Assembly: GCA_019095985.1 (NCBI GenBank) | Contig: CM032661.1 | Location: 17,531,612 to 17,595,611, forward strand | DNA from: Streblospio benedicti | Taxonomy: Eukaryota; Annelida; Polychaeta; Spionida; Spionidae | Reading direction: 5' to 3' | Length of the DNA stretch: 64,000 bases | Shown here: positions 10,477 to 25,400 of the stretch, piece after piece | How the letters are laid out: the number at the start of each line of letters is the position of its first letter | How positions within the stretch are numbered: position 1 is the stretch's first letter | Made by a program: the position numbers and the translations under genes | The notes under the pieces: model-generated | Seen by the model: the letters and a program-made list of their open reading frames with translations, nothing else | Databases searched by the model: none | Told to the model about the DNA's origin: nothing

Positions 10477-13400
10477 TTGAATGATTTTTGCCAGACGTAC
10501 AGTGGCGTTCTGATGGCAGATGTCACAGCAGGTCTAGGCGACTTCTTGCGTGCACCCTGCAGGTTACGTCTGACAAAAATCATTCCTATTACGTTTCTCA
10601 CCTTCACGTGTTTAGTTAAGCATATACCGGCCTCCTATTATAGTATTATAGTATTATTAGTATTTAAATTGCTCTACATACATTATTAATACGCTGTTTA
10701 AATGAAAAAAAACTTTCAGAATACAAAGTGCACATCCGATTGGCTTATTTGTTCGGCCACTGACCATAACCTTTAAGGGTGAGGCCCACCCGCCAGGAGC
10801 AGCCTGTGAAAAAATTCTCAAAGTATCTGGATATGGCACAGACCTCTATCAGAATCTTCTGATAATGAATATGATTAAGAACTAAAGTAGAAATGGCACT
10901 TGATTAAAACATTGCTATTCAGGCCATAGTACAGAAGAAGTTGTACCGTATGTGGAATATAATCTATCACACCTGATTGAACACCAATTTATGGATTTAT
11001 GACTGTTTATCATGCATGGTATAAATGTTTGCATGTGTTTATTTGTTTAAGGTCACTGTAATTTGAGCTTTGAGGAAGTTCCAGGATGGGCGACATTAAA
11101 TGATAACCCAGAGCGGAAAACCCGACAAGCTATCTCAAGGTATCAGCACATTTTTGTTGTTGATGGGTGTGATATTTCAACCTTATATGTGTTTCAGGAC
11201 TGTTTGAGATGTCATGCAGTTTGAAAAGGACAAGGAAAAAATTAATGCGAGTATGATTCCTTGCAGAATGCTAAAAAGCTTTAGTCACCAGTGTCATGGG
11301 AATGCTTTGAAAGGCTTCTACTTAGAATTATTTTTCCTTTTTATTTTCAGGTTCATGTTTCACTTTGATACTAGGTCTTTGCAATGTGATAGATTTTCTA
11401 ACACTATCATAATATATCTCAGAATGTAAACTTCTAGCACCCTGGGCTCTCTCATTCATGATATAAACAAGATATAGATGCTACCTATAGGCACCCTACC
11501 TATTGTGGCAATTGTATGTACACCCCAGTTCTGTGGCAATTGTATGTACAAATGTGATGTACCCCTGGTTTTACTGGGTGCCTATATAAACCTAAAACTC
11601 ACATTTTGGCGAGACTTTCCTTCTTGTCACATGACATTGTCTTTCGACCTGAGGAAGTTCTTGTGACAAGAACTAAAGTCTAGCCAAAATGTGAGTTTTA
11701 GGTTCCTATAGGTAGCTTCTTTTTCTTGTTTATATCATAATTGATGTTTATGTCATCTGTTTATTGCTCATGTTGGCTATTTTTTTCAAAACTTTAGCTA
11801 AAATATAATCTGGAAGTCAACATTTTCATTATTGTATAAGGAAGCAAAGCTGCTTTTCGTTATGCTAGGAAAGTCCAAAGGCACCAAGATCACGATTTGT
11901 GGTTATGGACTGGACAAATTTTACATAATTTAAAAAGAAGTTCTGAACTATTTTTTTCAGACTTCTAGACATGTGTAGAAGCCCACACACATAAATAGTG
12001 ATGCCTTTGGGAAGGACATGACTGTGGGAATGTTAGCAATTGAATGTTCAATATACTAGTAGCTGCAGTTTCATTAATATTTATTATTAATATTTTGAAG
12101 TACAATGTACAAGCTTTACTATGTAACCAGTTTTAATAAACTAACTTAAACAACAAAATATCAGGATTCTCAAACTTGTGTATAGAAGAAATACCCTTAA
12201 AAACATTTGGTGGGAAGACATGTAGAAAACCGATTTCTAGGTATTTATGGACATCATTTATTCATTGTTTCATACTAATACCTAACATGCTTTCTTTAGT
12301 AACTTACTAGTATTAGAGAAGAATATATGGTGAATGCCTTGAAAAATTACATTATCTTGATCTGTTTTTCCTATCATTTACATAGTTCTTTGGAAGATCG
12401 TTTCCACTGAAAACACTTGAATGGTTCCTCATGAGCATTCACTGAGAGCATTCTCCATAAATCCTGCGTTGTACTTTAAGCTAGGGGCACAATTGGCCTT
12501 GCGGATTTCATTGAGGTGTCCATGAGTGCAACATGTGTGGAACATGCGTTGTACTCACGTACAGCATACGTAGTATACACTGTGTGATTCCTAAAGCACA
12601 GCATTCATATGTTCTTGCACTTCCTGTGTAGTGGTAAAGCACTACGCCAGTACTACTGGGCGCCATGTGGGACACGTTCAATTTCGTCCCTCATGCCTTT
12701 CGTCAACGAAAGCCTTCTACAGAGACAAAAGGCAAAAACAAAAGACGAAAGGCAAAATTCAGTAAATCATCCTTTTGTCTACGAAATTAACTTCAGTTCA
12801 ATTTCGTAGACGAAAGGATGATTTTACAGATGAAGGACACTAATACAAACACCATTTTGTTGTTCCTTTTGTATATAAAATCATCCTTTCGTTTATGAAA
12901 TCTTTGCCTTTCGTCTATATACTTTGCCTTTCGTCTCACCCTCCGAGAACGTACGTCGAACGTAAAAAAACGCCACGTGCACATACACCGGGGTAACGCC
13001 GATGGGGTAACTCTGGGAGTTACCCCATCAAGATGGAGGATGGAGGAAAAGTTAAACACATGTTTTATCTTATTTTTAAGTATTTAGACAGTATTTGGAG
13101 GTAGTAGTTACGCTCAGTTAACAATATCTAATTCAACAATAAATATGAAACGGACAGCTCATTCAATAATCAGTACATAGGCAGCAATTTAAGCAAAGTA
13201 GAAATTTGTAATGATATGGGTAACCCCCAACTTTGATGGGGTAACTCCAGTGATGCAAACAAATGTGGCCCGTAACTTCACTTTATATTTGATGATGATT
13301 TTGTACCATTTGTTACGTTTGTGTGCAATCTAACACAATGTCAATGGGTTCTGAACAAATTGGGAGTTACGGGCCACATTGTGGAAATTTTAAAACACGA

Positions 13401-16400
13401 TTTGTGAACTCTTTGATGAGTTTGACTTGTGTTCAATGTTAGTATTCTAACTGTACATGCATAGTGTTTATACATGCCTATTAATCCATGAAATTTAGCA
13501 CCAGACATTTAAATAATCAACAGAAAAACATTTGAATCGACAGACTATGCCTCCATCTTGATGGGGTAACTCCCGGAGTTACCCCATCGGCTTTACCCAG
13601 GTGAGGTTGAGGAGTATGCACCACACGTGTTACGTTATACATACATGCTTAACATGCATCGCCATCTACCAGATTTAAAGAGAACTACTACAAAAGGCAT
13701 TTTACAGGGACGAAAAGCAAAATGCACAAAAATGCCTTTCGTGTTTTGCATTTTGCCTTTCGTCTCGTAAGTTGCCTTTCGTCTCTGTTCCATACTCAAT
13801 TTCATCTTCCTACTTATGACAAAATTCTATTTCGTCTTTTGGTTTTGATTTTGTCTCCGAGTGGATTAATTTCGTAGACGAAAGGCATAAAAAGTGACGA
13901 AATTCAGGGTGTCCTACTTGTAAGTACTCTAGTACTGCATCTGTACCGACAATGTACGTTTGATTCCTTTGTAAATATAGGATACTTGGCGTAAGGGGTC
14001 CGAACTGCCTACTTACGGGCAGACGACAGCTGGATTGGCAGTAGCGGAAGTTTGACATGACAAACTTCTTCTGCCGTCACCGTATGGCCTGTAAAAAAAG
14101 CTTACATTTGCTGCATTGATCACTCACTGATTGTTAAGGTCTCCATGAGTTTTTGGCAGGAGACGGGCCAAGAGGCCTGATGTGCCCTAGGCATTAACCA
14201 AGTGAGCATGTGCATGTTGTCATGTGTCAATGTATATTAAGATGGGTTACAATATTATTTAGATAGTTGTGAGTCTGGGAAAGATATTTAAGATTCTTGA
14301 TTTAACATAATTTGGTCTTTTCAAAGATTATTTAAACAATCTGTTTAGTATAAGATTTATTTGAACCATTCGATTTATGTAAAGGTTTTATGCTTTTTTT
14401 TACTAACAATTTGTTATCATTTAGAAATTTATAAATTTTGTTTGAATAAATTGCAATATTGGAATTTTCAAGTATCAATGATCATGGTTTTTTCTGTACT
14501 TAACCATTTAAGCATGTCAGTTAGTAATAATATATGGAAGGAAAATATAAATGTTTGATTCAAGTGATAAGGGATGATGTACATTTTGTCATGCTCCGCA
14601 AAAGTGGAACAGTGTTCTCTTTCTTTTTTTTTACCCCCCCCACTCTCTACGAGAGATCAAGTTTTTTTTAGTTTTTTTTAGTTTTATTTTTTAGTTTATT
14701 CTTTTTTTTTTGTGAATTATATTTTGTATCATTGTATTAGATAAATTATTTTGATGGTAAATGGTATGATATAATGAATATCTAATTTTTATATATTTTT
14801 TGTGAATCGTGCTTCTTCAAAGTGACCTCTCTACTAAAATGTCTCATATGTTTCCCGTCACGTGACCAGAATGAACCAGGTCATTCCCAAGTGAAATATT
14901 GAGACAACAAGTAATGTTTGGTTGTCCTGTTTGGTTTTGTTCTCTTCAATGGTGCATAAGGCAGCTTGTATACGGACAAAATATAATTTTGGACACGTTT
15001 ACAGCATATTATCACTAAAATCAAAATGTCAAAGCCAGGGAATGAGAACGTTATACTCTGATTTTATTCTAAATAGAAAGTTTGATTACTTAACCTATCA
15101 ATTAGTTTTCGAATAGTTATATATTTTATCAATATACAGCATATGTTGCTAGTTCATATGTGTAAATGATATTATTAGAATCAAAATGCTTTATTACACA
15201 TTCTTTCGTAATGAAAGAGGATTCCCGGTATATTTTTGTATATGTTGTTTTTAATTTTCCCACTGGTCCGATAGGAATTGCACACACGCAAATCGAGGTG
15301 ATAGTGTGATTGTGGAACGCAAGTAATTGGCTGGTACTGTATTTCTTTAGAGAGGCTTCCTTCGGAAGCAATGGTACTAGTACAGAAGAACCACTTTTTC
15401 AAGACATACAGAAGAACCACTATATTATAAAATATAAGCCTCTCGTAGAGAGTGCCCCCCCCCCCTCCCCCCAAAAAATAAAGTGGAAATATCATATGTG
15501 TGACATAATCGTAAAACATCTACATAGTTTTTTGCGTTTCACGACATCATTTATTCATAAATTACTTTTGTATACATATGTAATGATTTTTAATGTACAC
15601 TAACATAAAAATTACATGATAATAATCATTAATTTCTTTATAACCTTGGTTTAATAGCAATATTGAAAAAATTTGTGAACGCGAAAAAATCTTGGATCCA
15701 CAAAAAAGAAGTGGAATATCAGAAACTTGATCGAAACCCCCCCCCCCCCCCCCCCCCATAATTTGGTCTGTTCAAAGATTATTTACACATTTGTTTAGTG
15801 TACGTAAGGTTTATTTGTACCATTCGATTTATGTCAAGGTTTTATACTTTTTTACGAACAATTTGCTATCATTTATAAATTTTGGTTGAATAAATTGCAA
15901 TATTGGAATTTTCAAGTATCAATGATCATGGTTTTTTCTGTACTAAACCATTTAAGCATGTCAGTTAGTAATAATATAGGGAAGGAAAATATAAATGTTT
16001 GATTCAAGTAATAAGGGATGATGTACATTTTGTCATGCTCCGCAAAAGTGGAACAGTGTTCTCTTTCTTTTTTTTTACCCCCCCCCCCCAAAAAAAAAAA
16101 TAATAATAATAATAAAGTGGAAATATCAGATGTGTGACATAATCGAAAACCATCTACACAGTGTTTTTGCGTTTAACATCATTTATTCAAAAAATTACTT
16201 TTTGTATACATATGTAATGATATTTAATGTACACCAACATAAAAAATTACATTTTAAATCATTAATTTCTTTTATGTAAAATAAATTCTTAAAACAATAA
16301 TTCATCCATAATTTTACTCAAATAACCTTGGTTTAATAGCAATATTGAAAAAAAATTTGTGAACGCGAAAAAATCTTGGATCCACAAAAAAGAAGTGGAA

Positions 16401-19400
16401 TATCAGAAACTTGATCGAAACCCCCCCCCCCATAATTTGGTCTGTTCAAAAGATTATTTACACATTTGTTTAGTGTACGTAAGGTTTATTTGTACCATTC
16501 GATTTATGTCAAGGTTTTATACTTTTTTACGAACAATTTGCTATCATTTATAAATTTTGGTTGAATAAATTGCAATATTGGAATTTTCAAGTATCAATGA
16601 TCATGGTTTTTTCTGTACTAAACCATTTAAGCATGTCAGTTAGTAATAATATAGGGAAGGAAAATATAAATGTTTGATTCAAGTAATAAGGGATGATGTA
16701 CATTTTGTCATGCTCCGCAAAAGTGGAACAGTGTTCTCTTTCTTTTTTCCCCCCCCAAAAAAAAAAAAAAAAAAATAATAATAATAATAAAGTGGAAATA
16801 TCAGATGTGTGACATAATCGAAAACCATCTACACAGTGTTTTGCGTTTCGCGACATCATTTATTCAAAAATTACTTTTGTATACATATGTAATGATATTT
16901 AATGTACACCAACATAAAAATTACATGATAATTAAATCACTAATTTCTTTATGTAAAATAGAATTCTTAAAACAATAATTCATCCATAATTTTACTCAAA
17001 TAACCTTGGTTTAATAGCAATATTGAAAAAATTTGTGAACGCGAAAAAATCTCGGATCCACAAAAAGTTGAATATCAGAAACTTGACCGAACCCCACCCC
17101 CACCCTAAGTGGAACACTGTTCCACTTTTGCGGAGCGTAACAAAATCTGCATCATCCCTAATGTGTGCCTTATTTGTTTTTTCATGATAAAGAAGTTAAT
17201 TTCCTAATACTCATAGTTTAGTTTAATGTTATCATGTATTTGATTGGTGATAGACTTTCGTTGAAACAACATGACCAACATTTTATACATGCTTCTTGTA
17301 GAGCTATCTGTGCATTTTTAAACTCCCCCCGAGGAGGCACAATCTACTGTGGGATTGTGGATAGTGGTAATGTAAAGGGACTAATCAAGACTGTATACCA
17401 GGTAAGTAGATAAAGAAATCCAATGTTTTAAACTCATCTTGCTAAGTCATTTTGAATCTAGGCAAGAGGATTTTGACATTAAGAAGGGCAATGATTTACA
17501 ATAAAAGATCAAACACATTGCACACCAGAGTAATGTCACTCTTATTATTACCTCCATTTTTACAAATTGTACCTTGTGTAGGTAATAATATTATCTAATT
17601 ATATAACATGGTTGAAATATATAGATCAATTAAGTATTTTGTTTAAGAAGAAATTAGCGAAAATTTTACAACATTACCTATGTACCATATAGGGCTAAGT
17701 CATTATTTAAGATGTGGGGGGGGGTCTGAAGTTTTTTTAGACATTGGTGTTTCTAACTTCTGAACCCTCCCCCCTCCCCCCACAGGTTTGCAAATTAAAC
17801 ATGACCCCCCCCCCCACGGGTTTGCAAATCAAACATATGACCCCCCCCCCCACGGGTTTGTAAATCAAACATATGACCCCCCCCCCCCACGGGTTCGCAA
17901 ATCAAACATATGACCCCCCGTACATCGAAATATATGCCTGAAATATGAACTTCCGACCCCCCGACTTTAGTATATAACTTTCGTGGCATATGACACCCCC
18001 ATTTTCACATGCACTGTGCATGCAATAGTATAGCTTTGTACGGTCATATATGTATCTGCTGTACAAATTTGCGAAAATATTTAGCGATATGAATGAAACT
18101 ATGAATGAATTAAACTAGTTATCCCCCGGTTTATTAAATGCAATAAACTAAATGGAATACAAACTGTATATATTAACTTGTCATGATATGAAAGAACTGG
18201 TGCTGTTTAATTGAATTTAGATCTTTAATCTGTTATTTTGAAGAAAAAAAGTTAGTGGCATCGAAAGACAATTAAACATAATATAATTCAATCTTGATAA
18301 AGGGTTTCATATTCCATTTCATAAGTTGCTTGCTGTGGCTCAGACAATTGCTCTAATATAAGATCCGATGAGCTATTATCAAAAACTAAATGCAATTAAT
18401 AGCACCAGTCCTTTCATATGACAAGTTAACTTTGATATATTTTTAAGCAGTACAAATTCCTGGGGAAGACGCTTGTTACTCAAAGAAAAACTTTCCATCC
18501 AATCACTAAAATCCACTGTCAAAAGCATTTTGGCAAATATTAGCAATTCAATTACATGTGTTTAGTGTTGACATATGAAACTAGGTACAAAATTACAAGA
18601 TATTTTATACAATCAAATGATTGATCCCACAGCAAAAAAAAATAGATTAGGACATTCTACCAACATTTATTAAGAAATACAAACGCTTCCCATGGCCCCT
18701 TTCAGTAAATTTACAAAATTTGAACATTCAACACCCCCGACCCCAGTAAAATTTCAAGAATCAGAATATTTGACCCCCCATATTCTTCCATTTTAAACTT
18801 CTGACCCCCTCACAACTTCCGTTTTGAAACTTCTGACTCCCCCACAACATTCAAATTCAAACTTCTAACATCCCCACAACATTCAAATTCAAACATTTGT
18901 AATTTTCCAACCCCCCACGGCATAAGTAATGACTCGGCCCATAACTGAGAGAAAAATATTGAAATAATCAAAAACACTATCCGTTAACAAAATTCATGTA
19001 ATTATTTAGAAAACCCTGTCTCAATTTTTTAATGGCGGTTCAGCTGTTCATTTTACATTTTAGTTTGATTTGCCTAAATATCTTGCCAATCGCGATGATA
19101 ATTCATGAACAAAATGAAAAAAAAAAATAATATCCCTAGTAACGTGTTTCTCAGTTCTCAAGTATAACAGCTTTAGTGAAAACTCGATTTCACAGTTAAG
19201 TAGAAATTTGGTACGAAAGATTCATTAATTATACAAATTTAGTTTTGAGATATTGGCCGTTAAACTTAATATGTCAATTTTCACCGATTTATATATTGGA
19301 AACTTTGGTCGTTCTGAGGGAGACTTCGGCAATAAAGATGGCGGGGCATCCTGTTGTTAAACTTCATTAACACAAGTCACAGTTTTACAGAGTGTGATAT

Positions 19401-22400
19401 AAGAAGAAGGATAAAACAGCGATAGAGATCATACCATTCGACCCATTCTATAAATCCCCTTATTATTTGACTATTTAACTGATGATCACTAAGTATGTAG
19501 GCCTTTTGCAGTTACATAACTTACAAAAACTATTAATGATAAAAGGTTCATTTCATATGTTAAAAAAAAATGGAAATAGATTAATAAATCAATATGTGTA
19601 AAACGTTGTCTAAATCAACAGGATGTTAATGAAGCAAAACAACCTTTTTTCACATACGGTTTCAGAAGGACCATTTTACAGTAAGCCTGCAAGATCTTCT
19701 GGACCGCTACAAGCCGCCAGTTCCCAACCACCGTGTCACCGCCGAGTTTATACCTGTTGTGGACAGCGGCTTGTCATCAGAGCAGATACAAGAAGCAATT
19801 GACTATGTAGACAAGTGCGTACACAGAAACATGATGATTCAATAGTACTTCTTAAAAATTGCGTTTAATGTCTTCTTTAGATTCTCAGCTATTTTTTAAA
19901 GCAAAACAACAAACTTCTCATCCTTCATACACCCTACAATGTTTAAGATAGCCATTTTTAACACAGATGATTAATTCAATAATTTAAACATTTATGTTCA
20001 CTTTTGTAAGGACTTTCTTCAACCATACTCTTTAACATCTGCGAAATGTATTTTTTTTAAAGGGCTATTTTGAATTTCTATCGACCTATTTTTCATTTCT
20101 AAATGCATGCAGTAGTACATCATGTATTCTTATAGCTTACCATCAGACCCAGACCTCAGAAAGAGACCTCACCAGCTTAGAGGAGACTCGTGCAAGTGCT
20201 GGTGTCACATTGATGCAAAGGCCAAGACTGCCTCAGTAAGTTTGTTAGTCTATTGTAAACTTGGTTTCTTTTTTACAAGATTATATTTTTGTTTCTTGTA
20301 TCATCTTCGGATTCACGGCTTAATCACTCACACTGGTTTTACAAGTCCATATTGTCGCTGAACATTTCGACAGTTGGGGGCTACTTATATGGTTGATTTT
20401 GTAACAAACATCCACGAATATATAGCCGTGAGATATGACAATGTTCTTGCATATGCTGCTTTTGTACTGAAAAAAAAAGGTGATGATTATTTTTTTTAAT
20501 ATAAAATGTACAAACGGTTATTTGAACAACTTTCTTAATTTATTACAAGTAAAATGAAAAGAACTTTACGGTCTTAAAATCTACATGTACATTTGATTTA
20601 CTCGGATACATGTCTGCAAGCAGGCTTTGTTTCCAGATTATTACTCTGTTTCTGATGATGAACATTTTTGCCTGCAGATGACTGTATCTGCCAAATCCGT
20701 CGGTCCTGACTGATAATTTTGACTCGTGCAACAATTATTTGCAGATGGTCAGTCTTGATGACCGGGACTATTTCTAGGCGTCCACAAAATAAGGCGAAAG
20801 ATATCTTTGAAATCTTCATGTTGTTTGAATTGGGGCTGCCATAGGGCTGCCATATTGTTAAACAAATGCCAGTCACATGGTGTACAAATCACGATCGATT
20901 TAATCTATCCACCTGCAGCCCTGTATGTCAGTAATTAAATGTTGTACATGACATATGCAGTATATGATATGTAACAGGCACAGCATTTTTTTCAATGAAT
21001 TTATTGGTTTGAAAAAGTAAGTTGAATTTGTAAATGTGCGTATTGAACAATATGGTAACATGATATCTAATGAAAACATTTTGGGGTATTTTCCTTGGCA
21101 CAAAATATGACTTCTACTAGATACATAATTGATAACTACCCACTCCTTGAAATGTGCATGTAAATAAGTAATCCCTTCATATGAATAAGGAATATTGGAA
21201 CGATTTTATTTTCTTTTCTTTTATTCTACCTTCTATTTCTGCTGCCTATCCTCTAATGCGGTCTAAATTAAATAACTGTGTCTGTTGGTCCAAATGCTTT
21301 ATACATCTTTTTTTACGCTTTCGACATGTTTCAATAACAACAGTATCCTTATCAAATTCAAATTTCAATTTATTAGTTCCAAAAACTTGGAACTAATATT
21401 TTGAAATTTGAATTTGATAAAGATACTGTTGTTATTGAAACATGTCGAAAGAGTAAATAAAAATGTATAAAGCATTTGGACCAACAGTTATTTAATTTAG
21501 ACCGCATTAGAGGATAGGCAGCAGAAATAGAAGGTAGAATAAAAGAAAATGCGACCACATGCTGCATACTGTATTTCACGAATTTTATATAATTTTATTT
21601 TAAATTTCATTATAAGAAGTATTTTTCTGAAAAGTGATTGATTCCTTTTGCAACTACATTTGTAGATATTAAAATGTTTGCAACTTATCCTGACTACAAA
21701 ACCCTCTTGGTAGGCTTGGTTGTAGGTGCCATATTTTCCATCCATGGGTAAATGTTCGGACTGACCGAAAATCATTCGGACTAACAGTTTTGAAGGACTT
21801 GTCAGTGCGGATGACTGACACAGAATTTTCACATTTGGCATGTAAAGTGAAATGAATTTCAGATCATAATTAAAAAGGAAATACTTATATTTCAAAGAAT
21901 GTAATGGTGGTTCTTTTGTGTGTGTGTTATGATCAATCAAAATTTATATATTAATCTATGTTAATTAATGCAGGGAGGAGAGGCTCCACTATTTGTCATT
22001 GAGATACGTGTGCACCCGTGGAACAGTGAAGACCCGCGCAATGAGAATCTTGCCATTGGGCAGATGAAGGCAGCACCAGTACACATAGAGGAGACAGGGC
22101 GTGCTTACTTCAGACGCCAGGCTTCTGTTGTGGCTGTAAGTGCATAGCAATGGATTATATAATTTCAATATTTTTAGGGGAGAAAAGGGCACCAATATCA
22201 ACAGGCCTTGCCTGTGGTCAACTTTTTAGAAAAAAATGGACAGACAAGTAATTTTTGTATGGTATTAGATTTTTTTTTTTTTTGTCAATGATGTCTTACT
22301 TACAGTAGGGTATCCACGGATCAGGGAAAACAGGGAAAATCTAAAAAAAAATCCCTGCAGGGAAGAATCAGGGAATTAAATCTCCCCGGACGAAGTCCGA

Positions 22401-25400
22401 AGGGGGATTTCTTGCTTTGCTTCTGTCTGTCTGTCTGTCCGTCCGTCCGTGCGTGCGTGTGTCCGAAATAAACAGGCTGATAACTCGAAGACTACTTGAG
22501 CTATTGATTTGCAAATTGAATATGTCTGTTTTGAGGAAAAAAGTACCTCTCAAAAAATTTTGTTTGTACTTTGGCCTACTTTTGACGAACTTACGAGCGT
22601 TACGTAATAAACCTTGTTAACACTCTACAGGGAGAAGTATTTTTTGATTTTGTGTGGAAAAAAATCATGGAAAAATCAGGGAATTTTATCTTTCAGTAAA
22701 AAAAATCTCTAACTACAAAAATGATTTTATCGATCAGTGGTAATAATTTTTGTAAATTTCCATGTTCCTTTACATATGAGGCTTTAAATATACATGTACA
22801 TTTACTAAATATGGGTAACTTTATAGGGCAACTGAATTTTTAATGTAGTTTTATTGGTACGATACCCAACAGGATCAGCAGTAAGACTAAGCTGTCTTGT
22901 TAAAAATAATACTTAGAAATATCATTTCCAGTGATGGGTCAAATACTCCAAGACTACACTGCATAGGACTATTCCAAAAACTATTGAGCTATCATTAATT
23001 TGACAGACAGTCTACATTAACTTCCAATACTGATGGTGAAATATGTTATGAAATAGTTCTTCTTCAGTCTATGATCTCCGTATAGTCAGACACACTAGTA
23101 ATGTAACGCTACAAACAATTATTCCAGCTTTTTCCAACTTTTTAAGTTTGGGCCCACTACAGATTGATCATTGACTGAATTTGGTGGATTCGGTGCGGCT
23201 ATAATTCTTCAATTCCCAATTGCGCAGAAAAGTTGCGCACTTGTCTTTTTTTTATTTACTTTTGAGACACAAAAGTCCATTGGTACTTCAGGTATATGTT
23301 CTAAGCCCATTTAAAATCGCATTTAATGCTATATCATTCAAAATGTGTATTCTACACAACATTGATGGCTGTTACACTGATAGACGTTGGAAAATAAAGT
23401 AAATACATCTATTTGAAGCGTGCATTCTTCAATATAGTGAAGTTGTCAACTTTTTTTTTTCACTGGCTGTCTGCAAATTTGACCAAGACCGGCTTTTGCT
23501 CATAACTTCGTCAATTTGTATGCTAACTAAAATCCGATTACATATTCATAATCCTCATTAAAAATACTATTAGGAATGCTATTTGAGGCATGCATTCTTC
23601 ATAATAGTGAAGTTCAAACGTTTGTATCATTCACAACCTACACAGGTCGTCTGCATTTTTTTTCATGAAGACTGGTATTCAGCCCATATCTTCGTCAATT
23701 TCAATGCTAACTAAAATCTGATCACAGATTCGTAATCCTCACTCAAAATTCTATTAGGAAAGTACTTTACATGAATGACATAGGATAAGTGATAGCTGAA
23801 AATGACCTTAGAATATTTAAAGCCGTGTTAGTTTACAATGACACGAGCGACCGGAAGTAGTCAATGGACTGTTTGATATGGATTAATTCTACTGCGCAAC
23901 ACGTCCCGCGCAACTGGGAATTTAAGAATGGGTGGTTGGAGGCCATAGAAATAAAAAAAAAATGTTTTAATGGTTTTTGTGTTCTTTCTTGGTTCATAGA
24001 AATCAGGGAAAATTAGAATTCAATCAGGGAAAATGGAAATGAAAATGCTGTGACTACCCTGTTACAGGATTATTGAGTGGATGTATGGGTTTACAGGCCT
24101 TTTCAGTTCAGTTGACCCTCTCTTTTTTGTTCAATCATCATGGGGTTTAGCAGTGGGTTTCTGTTATATCTTTGGATCAATATAATAGTGATCATTAAAT
24201 CTCCCCATATCTAGCTAGCTTCATTGTACTACTCTCCAGAGCTGATTAGATTTTGGTGTACTTTGGCCTACTTTTGATGAAATTACGACGTGTTTTAAAA
24301 ACAAATTATTACGAATTTGCGTTTTTCTGTCTCCTGGGAAGACTTTATGACCTATCATCACCAAACTTGACATTTTGTATGACTATCACTCTCCTCACGT
24401 GATATGATATTGGAGTACTTTGGCCAACTTTTCAAAAATTTACGGAATATTGAATGAAACAATTGTTACTACTGGATTGGGAAAAAGTATTTCACCTATA
24501 GTCATTAAACTTAACAATTTTGTTCACAAACTAGTCTCCACAGCTGAATTTATTTTGGTGTACTTTGGCCTACTTTTGACGAACTTATGAGCGATACATC
24601 TTCATACTTTGTTATCACGCTACAGGGAGAAGTATTCGACCTATTATCACCAAATTTCACATTTAGCTTCCTTGTACTACTTACTCTCCAGACCTGATTA
24701 GCATTTGATGTACTTTGGCCTACTTTTGATGAAAATACGATGCGTTTTTAGAAACAAATTATTACGAATTTAGATTTTGGTATACTTTAGCCCACTTTTG
24801 ATGGTTTTTTATTTTCATTCTGATTAGATGTGTTGTCTCTACGATATTCTTTATACATGTATAATGAATTTGAATTACTAATTTTAAAATTGATTGACCT
24901 AAAAGGGCCTGATCGGGGAAAGGGAGATTTACTGCGTTCACGACGACTACTTGTTATATATGATTTCATATGATTTAATCATCTGGGCAGGTCATTGGTT
25001 TTTTTAACATTCTGAAGTTTTTGAATGGTTCATTTATGAGATCTATTAATTATTTAACACAGGGTTTTCCCTGTGTGAATAGTTTTTTTAACCTGCTGAA
25101 AAGAAACTACTAAATGCTTGTAACTTCTTGTTCTGCATTTCAGTATAATCCACAGGAGATTCAAGTGAATGCCACGAAGGTAGTAGATGAATTCTACCAG
25201 GCAAAAAAAGACAAGTGAGTGTTAGATGTATCCATATGACTTTCACATATTTATTAGACTTCCCAAATAGCATTAATAGGGTTACCTAACGATGAGTTTT
25301 TTCAAGGTGGGTGAAAGATTAAAAACATTGAAATAAGCCCCCAAAAAGTTAAAAATGAGTGAAAAGTGTGAATTTTGAACAAAAATTTATTTGATAGATG

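Noticed and set aside
17795-17989. Minus-strand frame with repeated GGGGHMFDLQTR units
   Set aside because: It is only the translation of the C-rich 34-bp minisatellite inside the TIR element.
20598-20876. 92-codon minus-strand frame in the Schlafen-like intron
   Set aside because: No recognisable family and no splice context; it overlaps other short frames of similar length.
21373-21940. Minus-strand frames with the repeated text AFSFILPSISAAYPLMR
   Set aside because: Both copies are the two arms of the palindrome at 21211-21550, not a repeated protein.
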